64,000 bases of DNA from Flavobacterium humi (GTDB lineage: Bacteria > Bacteroidota > Bacteroidia > Flavobacteriales > Flavobacteriaceae), in NCBI RefSeq assembly GCF_004745595.1, contig NZ_SRLH01000009.1, positions 1-64,000 of the forward strand. Reading direction: 5' to 3'. The position numbers and the translations under genes were made by a program. A model generated the notes under the pieces. The model saw only the letters and a list, made by a program, of their open reading frames with translations. It made no database searches and had not been told where the DNA came from. Shown here one piece after another: positions 58,632 to 64,000 of this stretch. Positions within the stretch are counted from its first letter, which is position 1, and every line of letters starts with the position of its first letter.

Positions 58632-59918
58632 TTATTTAACCACGAGTTTTGTGGTTTGTTTTTGGCCTTCAAAACTCAATTCCACTACATATATTCCTTT
58701 GGACAGATCGGAAACATCGATCCCCGAAGGCGAATACGCTTCATTTTTCACTGTTTTCCCAATAAGGTCATACATTTTTACGTGGATGTTTTTATCCGAT
58801 TTGAGGTAAAAAACACTAGCTGCAGGATTTGGATACACCGAAATACCGATTGCCGCTGCAGGCTGGTTTGCGCCCAACGCACTCTTTTTCGACTCATAAA
58901 AATGATTCGGGATATCGCCTACGCCATGGGTTGCGATAAAAGTACCGCCAATGGTATACATATGGGCAAATCCGCTGCCGCCAAAACCATTGGCATCCGC
59001 CACATAAATGGTATTGTCAATAATGTTCCATCCGTAAATACCCAGGAATCCCTGGTCGGGTGTATTCAAAAAAACCGATGCAGGCAAACTGGTATCCTGG
59101 ACACTCATTTTATAAATACCGGAGCCCAATGTGTAATACAAGTCATTATTGTGCATCAGTAAATGTTTCGGGTGCTGGTTATTGACAAAAGGCAACTGGC
59201 TGGCAATGCTATTGTTGGCCAGGTTTATTTTGACCAATGCACCGCTGGTTTCCGATCCGCTCCAATCCGGCATTCCGCCGCAAAGCACGTAGAGGTAGTC
59301 GTCTTTGATTACCATCGAATTCGGAATGTCCCCTACAGGGATTGTAGTGACATTTTCGGTAACGATATCTACTACAGACAGCGTAGTGCCGTAACCGTAA
59401 CCGCCCTGGTTGGCCACATACAGCTTGCCTCCGGCTGCTTCAATATGTTCCACGCCTTCGGGCATCGGGATGGTATCTTCCACCTGATAGGTATCCAAAT
59501 TGACCACCGCCAGGTAATCATCCGTAGTTACCGTCCCATCTCCCCAGCAGGTCACATACCCTTTATTCTGGTAAAAAGCGATATACCTCGGATTGATCAA
59601 CCCCGTCGCAATAGACGCCACAGCGGTAAGCGTTTCCGTATTGACTACCTTTATGGCATTGGAATAGTTTAAAACGATAAAAGCGTTATTACCGTGAAAA
59701 CCCATGCTCTGGGCCACATCACCCAGCGGGGCATTGTTATTGGCCGCAGCGAAAATATTATTGGCAACCTCATGGTCTTTGTCGATAAAACTGACGGAGG
59801 CAGAATTGCTTCCCATATTTCCTTCATTTAAAACAAAAACGCCATCCAGGTAAGATTGGGAAAAGCCAAGAGAGCAGATGCATGCGAATGCAATCGATAA
59901 AATGTAATTTTTTTTCAT
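58632..59918 (-). CDS. T9SS-sorted beta-propeller protein, BtuG-like
   Basis: 428 residues. Signal peptide MKKNYILSIAFACICSLGFSQ. The propeller (DUF5074/YncE-like) starts GVFVLNEGNMGSNSASVSFI and has blade motifs such as AQSMGFHGNNAFIVLNYSNAIKVV and VEHIEAAGGKLYVANQGGYG YG. A type A sorting domain (IGISVYPNPAASVFYLKSDK to TKLVVK) is added at the C-terminus. It is a paralogue of the lipoprotein encoded upstream, with a T9SS tail instead of a lipid anchor. In Bacteroides, BtuG propellers bind cobalamin at the surface and cap BtuB; this function is inferred. Confidence 0.9.
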   Translation of the reverse strand: MKKNYILSIAFACICSLGFSQSYLDGVFVLNEGNMGSNSASVSFIDKDHEVANNIFAAANNNAPLGDVAQSMGFHGNNAFIVLNYSNAIKVVNTETLTAVASIATGLINPRYIAFYQNKGYVTCWGDGTVTTDDYLAVVNLDTYQVEDTIPMPEGVEHIEAAGGKLYVANQGGYGYGTTLSVVDIVTENVTTIPVGDIPNSMVIKDDYLYVLCGGMPDWSGSETSGALVKINLANNSIASQLPFVNNQHPKHLLMHNNDLYYTLGSGIYKMSVQDTSLPASVFLNTPDQGFLGIYGWNIIDNTIYVADANGFGGSGFAHMYTIGGTFIATHGVGDIPNHFYESKKSALGANQPAAAIGISVYPNPAASVFYLKSDKNIHVKMYDLIGKTVKNEAYSPSGIDVSDLSKGIYVVELSFEGQKQTTKLVVK

Positions 59919-59978
59919 TGTGCAAATTGATTTATAAAAATGCCCCGGTAACCAAACAACCGGAGCGGTTAGTACGAT

Positions 59979-61010
59979 TTAATTGTTGGAATAAAAGCCG
60001 TTAGGCCCTTTGTTTACAGTTATTGTCTTGAGTACGGTTCCTGATGTCGAATAGACCGTCACCACACCGTCCTGCGTGAAACCATTAGCATCCCCCGAGT
60101 AGATTTTCCCATCAATGACCCCGAAACCGTAAAAAGTGGAAAAACTGTTGTCCGTTACCGTGAACAGAGGCGTTTCCGTGAAAGCTGCTGCATTCAAGCC
60201 CATTGAATACACCCCGTTCCCTTTGGTATAATAAATGCTATTCCCTTCAATATCCATATTGCGGGCATCCTTGAGTGTTTCAGAGGTGATGGAAACAGCG
60301 GTATCGGTAGTGGCATTGATTTTAAACAATTTGCTTCTGTTTGCATTGCCACACAGCACATACACCGATCCGTTTTTCTCTTCTATCGAATTCACGCCTT
60401 CTTCCACGGTTATGGTAGCGGAAACCGTATTGGTGGCAGGATTGATTACCGTAATTTCGTTCCCGGAACCGTAAGCGCCGTTCATTACATATAATTTCCC
60501 GTTGGCTGCGATGATTTTTTCTACTGTTTTATGGATCGCGACAGAAGCAAGATATGCGTAGGTATTGGCATCATATACCGTAACAGCTTGGGAAACGGCA
60601 TTGGTAACATATAATTTCCCGTTTAAGGGAACACTATATCGGGGCTGTTCCAGGTGAGCAGTTATCGTGACAAGATTTTTAAAAGAATGCCGGTCTACCA
60701 CTTCGATTTCATTCGAATTATTCACTACAATAAAAGCATTGTCTCCTGAAAAACTCATCGATTGAGCCACATCGCCCAGCACTTTAGGAATGTTTACAAG
60801 CCCGAATATATTGTTCTGGAAAGTGGCCAGGTCGTTTGAAACAAAAGACACGGAAGCATTGGGCGTCCCGAAATTCCCTTCATTCAAAATAAACACGCCC
60901 TTATCGTAAGCACCTAACGGGGTTTCCTTTTCCGTGAGGTCGTCACTGCTACAGGACACTAAAAACAATACGCTTGTAAAAAGCCCTACACAAAGATTTT
61001 TCAATTTCAT
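59979..61010 (-). CDS. Surface beta-propeller lipoprotein, BtuG-like
   Basis: 343 residues. Lipobox Cys20 (LFTSVLFLVSCSSDDLTEKE); the SSDD after Cys fits the surface-export signal reported for Flavobacterium lipoproteins. Seven-blade DUF5074 propeller: GVFILNEGNFGTPNASVSFV, VAQSMSFSGDNAFIVVNNSN, VEKIIAANGKLYVMNGAYGS GNE, IYSGDANGFTQDGVVTVYS. Directly downstream of the TonB receptor gene (4-nt gap) under a cobalamin riboswitch, it corresponds to BtuG, which captures vitamin B12 and hands it to BtuB. Family resemblance plus riboswitch make this assignment fairly strong. Confidence 0.9.
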   Translation of the reverse strand: MKLKNLCVGLFTSVLFLVSCSSDDLTEKETPLGAYDKGVFILNEGNFGTPNASVSFVSNDLATFQNNIFGLVNIPKVLGDVAQSMSFSGDNAFIVVNNSNEIEVVDRHSFKNLVTITAHLEQPRYSVPLNGKLYVTNAVSQAVTVYDANTYAYLASVAIHKTVEKIIAANGKLYVMNGAYGSGNEITVINPATNTVSATITVEEGVNSIEEKNGSVYVLCGNANRSKLFKINATTDTAVSITSETLKDARNMDIEGNSIYYTKGNGVYSMGLNAAAFTETPLFTVTDNSFSTFYGFGVIDGKIYSGDANGFTQDGVVTVYSTSGTVLKTITVNKGPNGFYSNN

Positions 61011-61014
61011 GGTT

Positions 61015-62850
61015 CTAATAGTTAAGATGTAAGTAAACGGTTATATTCCGGCCCGGCATGGTCCGCTGGTCGAGGCATTCGTATTTTTCATTCCAGAGGT
61101 TCAATACCTTAAAACCCAGGAGCCATATGTTCTTTTTGCTGAAATTATAGTCAGCCCCTATATTGGAAATGTTGTAATCGCCGATGTTGTATTTGGGATT
61201 ATTATCTGAAGTGGTAAATACTTCCCCGGTAAACAAGAGCTGGTAATACGCCGATAGCCTTTTATACGAATACGAAGCGGCTCCGGTCATTTTATGGTAC
61301 GGCACATAAAACAGCTGCTTATGGCTTTTTTCATCCAAAGAAACCGTGTAGGAATACGTTCCGTTGCAACGGAAAGAATGGTTGTTGATTTTCCGTTGCC
61401 ATTGCAATAAGGCTTCTGCTCCATAAACCGATACTTTGTCTGTGTTTACCGGTGACCAGTTCCCGGAATTAGTAGGCAGCCAACGGATCATGTCCTTAAT
61501 TTTCATACCGAATCCTGTTGCTGTCATTTGGATATTTTTATAGGAGAATTGATGGCTTATTTCGGCTTGATAAGCGCTTTCCGGTTTTAAGTCAGGGTTT
61601 CCGCTGCCCACCCAATACAGGTCGTTAAAAGTCGGGATCCTGTAATTCCGGGAGATATTCCATTGTAACTGGTACCATTTGACAAAAACCATACGGGAGC
61701 CGGCCGCAAACAGAAGCGGGCTTTTATAATCGCTAGATGCTTCTTCCCTGGCACTGATTTCGGCATCCCATCGATTGGTAATACGATATTGCAACAACAG
61801 GCTGGCTCCGGAAACTTCCCTCATTTTCTTTTGGATGCCGGAACCCAAACCGCTATTCCTGCTATAATCCAGGATGGCATTTATTTTTATTTTTGAGGTT
61901 GGAAGGTACAGCAAATCATATTTCCCGATATAACTCTTCACGCCACCCGAAGAAAATCCTTCCCTGTTTATATCTTCAAAATAACGGTAATGCTCTGTAA
62001 TGTGAGCCAGTTTTACATTGGAAACAAACTTGCCCAAAAAGCTCGTCCAGGCCAATAGGTTCCTGGTATTGAAATCCTGGTATTTTGTTTTTGTGGCATT
62101 CGGGGAAGTCAGGGAAAAATGCCGCTCTCCATCAAAAACCTGACTGTAAAACTTAAGGGTGTTTTTGGCATTGATTTTATATCCTGCAGCAAGATCGACG
62201 GTATTGTTGTAGTATTGGCCGTTCGTATTCCTTTCTTCTTTCCCGATAAATTTATAATCATTATCGGAACTGTTTTTGGTAAAACCGCCATTTACGCTCC
62301 ATTTATTGCTGGCTGCCGTAATTTTATATGTAGCACTCGACGTATTGAAATCCCCGTAATACAACTGCAGGTCATTGTTGAATGATTTTGTGAATTTCAG
62401 GTCGTTGTTCAGGTGTATGGTCCCGCCAATGGCACCGCTCCCGTAAACCACGCTCCCGCCTCCGGCTTTGATGGCTATGGAATTGAAGCTCCTGGCGGAT
62501 ACCGTATTGAAATCGGTTTGGCCCAAAAGCTGCGAATTGATGTTGATCCCATTCCAGATAACGGCCGTCTGGCTGCTGGTCGTCCCTCTGAAAGAAGGAG
62601 AAGAAACCATCCCCAACCCGTGTTCCTTCATGTAAATCCCGGTCGTATATTCCAGCAAAGCGGTTAACGAATGGGCATTGCGCCTGATGACGGAATCCTG
62701 CAGTTTCAAAAGGGTTTGGGAAATGGTAAAATCACGAAGCTGGGTATCGGAAACTACAACTTCTTCAAGTTGCCCGATAGCAGTATGTTGCGCCAAAACA
62801 CATGGGCACAACCATAAGAAGCACAATAATAATAGCTTTTTTGCTGTCAT
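61015..62850 (-). CDS. btuB: TonB-dependent vitamin B12 receptor, BtuB-like
   Basis: 611 residues. Signal peptide (MTAKKLLLLCFLWLCPCVLA), TonB-box-like EEVVVSD, plug domain (about 40-150, SPSFRGTTSSQTAVIWNGIN, VVYGSGAIGGTIHL) and a 22-strand-type barrel ending in NITVYLHLNY. Size matches BtuB, smaller than SusC-type receptors. The leader contains a cobalamin riboswitch, so it should import vitamin B12 across the outer membrane. First gene of the five-gene operon. Confidence 0.92.
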   Translation of the reverse strand: MTAKKLLLLCFLWLCPCVLAQHTAIGQLEEVVVSDTQLRDFTISQTLLKLQDSVIRRNAHSLTALLEYTTGIYMKEHGLGMVSSPSFRGTTSSQTAVIWNGININSQLLGQTDFNTVSARSFNSIAIKAGGGSVVYGSGAIGGTIHLNNDLKFTKSFNNDLQLYYGDFNTSSATYKITAASNKWSVNGGFTKNSSDNDYKFIGKEERNTNGQYYNNTVDLAAGYKINAKNTLKFYSQVFDGERHFSLTSPNATKTKYQDFNTRNLLAWTSFLGKFVSNVKLAHITEHYRYFEDINREGFSSGGVKSYIGKYDLLYLPTSKIKINAILDYSRNSGLGSGIQKKMREVSGASLLLQYRITNRWDAEISAREEASSDYKSPLLFAAGSRMVFVKWYQLQWNISRNYRIPTFNDLYWVGSGNPDLKPESAYQAEISHQFSYKNIQMTATGFGMKIKDMIRWLPTNSGNWSPVNTDKVSVYGAEALLQWQRKINNHSFRCNGTYSYTVSLDEKSHKQLFYVPYHKMTGAASYSYKRLSAYYQLLFTGEVFTTSDNNPKYNIGDYNISNIGADYNFSKKNIWLLGFKVLNLWNEKYECLDQRTMPGRNITVYLHLNY

Positions 62851-62860
62851 AATTCCTGAA

Positions 62861-62900
62861 CCTTTTTTCCCGAAAGTCCGATATTCGTTACGAAAAAAGG
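62861..62900 (-). promoter_or_regulatory. Candidate riboswitch expression platform
   Basis: On the minus strand CCTTTTTTC (from 62900 to 62892) directly follows the aptamer's 3' end. It can pair perfectly with GAAAAAAGG (62869 to 62861), which lies 10 nt before the btuB AUG. Pairing would bury the ribosome landing site. No terminator T run follows, suggesting control of translation. Confidence 0.55.
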
Positions 62901-63066
62901 CAGGTCTCCTGGCTTGCGTCTTGTTGTTGGCCTTCCCATTCCTTTTCAGGACAGTGGCATTGTAGATAACAACAAGCTGAATAGCTTACAGTTGCGGGTA
63001 CAGCTTAGGTTTTGAACCTAATTCCCTTTTAATGTGATTTTTAAAATTCAAATCACAACCTTAATT
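62895..63066 (-). promoter_or_regulatory. Cobalamin riboswitch
   Basis: On the minus strand the order is AAAAGGGAATTAGGT, ACCTAAGCTGTACCCGCAAC followed by TGTAAGC, GCCACTG (63.0 to 62.95 kb) and AAGCCAGGAGACCTGCC (62915-62899), the conserved core of the B12 riboswitch. A 7-bp stem, GTGATTT/AAATCAC, lies 5' of the core. High B12 should repress btuB and the following genes. Confidence 0.93.
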
Positions 63067-63072
63067 CGGGGG

Positions 63073-63080
63073 CAAATATA
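63073..63080 (-). promoter_or_regulatory. -7 box of the B12 operon
   Basis: CAAATATA on the plus strand reads TATATTTG on the minus strand, placing the transcription start just before the riboswitch. No clear -33 element. Confidence 0.6.
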
Positions 63081-63172
63081 GCTTATTTTTTATTTTAAAA
63101 CATACTAAATAAAAAAAACAGCCGAATATTCTTTCAAAAACAACACGAAGCATCGACCGTCTTAAAACTAAA

Positions 63173-63202
63173 ATCCCGCCCTGATTTGCATCGGGACGGG
63201 AT
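63173..63202 (-). terminator. Terminator of the right-edge TonB receptor gene
   Basis: ATCCCGCCCTGAT (63173-63185) and ATCGGGACGGGAT (63190-63202) pair with one mismatch and one wobble around TTGC; the minus strand continues TTTTAGTTTT. It separates the two TonB receptor transcripts. Confidence 0.8.
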
Positions 63203-63222
63203 CTTCAATCAACTAAATTATT

Positions 63223-64000
63223 CTAGAACAAAAAATTAAATCCGATTTTAAAATTCCTGCCCCTACTGCTAAAACCTCTGGTTTCAACAAAATCCTTGTT
63301 CAGGATATTATCTGCAGCAGCAAAAATATTCAGCCTGTTTTTAATCAGGTCGTAACGGATATTGGCATTTACCAATTGGTAATCTTTTAGTGTTTCGCTC
63401 ATCAGTACAGGATCGAATGTTGGCGGAAGGTATACGGTATATTCAAAAGCGCGGTCCGCTACGAACTGGTACGCCACATTGAATCCTAAACGCTCTGTCG
63501 CCTGTACATCTACCGAAGCATTTGCTTTGTGCTTAGGGTTTAAGATCCTGGATTGCCTTGCCAGTTCGGTAAAGGTATAATTGGCATTGAACCTGATATT
63601 CTTGTTCCATTGGTAAGAAAGAGTGGTTTCGACACCTTTGGCATTATTGATTCCGTTTACATTAAAGTATTTATAGGTCATCAAATCAAAACCGATCGCA
63701 TCTTTCTCTTCCCTGTGGAAGGCAACTGCTGAAAGCGTCAATTTCCCGGACAATAAACCAGCTTCGAAACCTACTTCGGCAGTAGCGTCTTTTTCCGGCG
63801 AAAGCTCCAGGTCTCCGTATGGGGAATACAATTGGTACAAACTTGGGGAAACGAATGCCGTGCTGTAAGAAGCCAATACTTTTACCGGAAGGTTCTCCAA
63901 TTTATAGGACGGGTTCACGTTGTACACCAAATTATTGCCATAACGGCTGTGCAGGTTATAGCGGGCACCTGCATTCAGGTTCAATCCGAAACGGGACGTA
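63223..64000 (-). CDS. TonB-dependent receptor, 5' end outside window
   Basis: At least 259 residues of the C-terminal beta-barrel; the frame stays open to the right edge (residues TSRFG precede LNLNAGARYNLHSRYGNN). Typical barrel features: VLASYSTAFVSPSLYQLYSP YGDLELSPEKDATAEVGFEAG and a terminal strand ending in FKIGFNFLF. Closest in style to BtuB-like or siderophore receptors of about 600-700 residues; ligand unknown. It may belong to the same B12 locus but has its own terminator before the riboswitch. Confidence 0.9.
   Translation of the reverse strand, partial: TSRFGLNLNAGARYNLHSRYGNNLVYNVNPSYKLENLPVKVLASYSTAFVSPSLYQLYSPYGDLELSPEKDATAEVGFEAGLLSGKLTLSAVAFHREEKDAIGFDLMTYKYFNVNGINNAKGVETTLSYQWNKNIRFNANYTFTELARQSRILNPKHKANASVDVQATERLGFNVAYQFVADRAFEYTVYLPPTFDPVLMSETLKDYQLVNANIRYDLIKNRLNIFAAADNILNKDFVETRGFSSRGRNFKIGFNFLF

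Noticed and set aside
58656..59672. Two long plus-strand frames opposite the T9SS propeller gene
   Set aside because: They lack initiation context and family features; the minus strand shows a clear signal peptide, propeller blades and sorting domain.

Overview
The window looks like chromosomal DNA of a member of the Flavobacteriaceae, most like Flavobacterium. Several signs agree. Coding sequence is moderately AT-rich and Shine-Dalgarno sites are weak or absent. Repeated TAnnTTTG (-7) boxes are the Bacteroidota sigma factor signature. There are type IX secretion (T9SS) type A sorting domains, SprB repeats, a transketolase split into two genes, DUF4252 lipoproteins under an ECF sigma factor, and surface-lipoprotein signals of the Cys-Ser-Ser-Asp-Asp type.

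Layout. 1-3760: degenerate repeats and a structured element, then thrS-infC-rpmI-rplT; infC starts on a rare non-AUG codon. 3878-16559: housekeeping and stress genes (secreted M16 and S9 peptidases, Crp-like regulator, AhpD-like protein, divergent HxlR regulator/quinone oxidoreductase pair with a shared operator, GlxA-type regulator operon with an apparent frameshift in a signal peptide, glutaminase). 16673-27938: a four-gene signalling operon (small protein, 7-TM protein, NarX-like kinase, NarL-like regulator) diverges from a tail-collar protein, a leaderless periplasmic-binding-protein homologue, a formyltransferase-like protein and an 1864-residue SprB-repeat T9SS adhesin. 28040-43203: core genes (dnaB, accA, lptG, tgt, split transketolase, aroK) plus a CHASE3 histidine kinase with its receiver.

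43331-43753: two identical tRNA-Lys genes and a tRNA-Leu whose 3' end is duplicated 116 bp downstream, an att-like signature. 43754-51793 is accessory DNA: orphan lipoproteins, a G+C-rich HEXXH metallopeptidase gene cut by one in-frame amber codon, an OLD-family ATPase/TOPRIM protein (defence candidate), and several kinds of palindromic intergenic repeat. The clearest of these is a four-unit, 41-bp tandem array in which every unit is a hairpin and unit 4 carries a compensated base-pair change.

51794-56624: msrA, a DUF3095 protein, and an ECF sigma/anti-sigma operon with two DUF4252 proteins. 56644-63080 is a cobalamin-riboswitch-controlled operon: a BtuB-type TonB receptor, a surface beta-propeller lipoprotein (BtuG-like), a T9SS-sorted paralogue of that propeller, and two paralogous T9SS-sorted surface proteins. 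It reads as a vitamin B12 capture system in which part of the surface machinery is delivered by T9SS. A second TonB receptor runs off the right edge.
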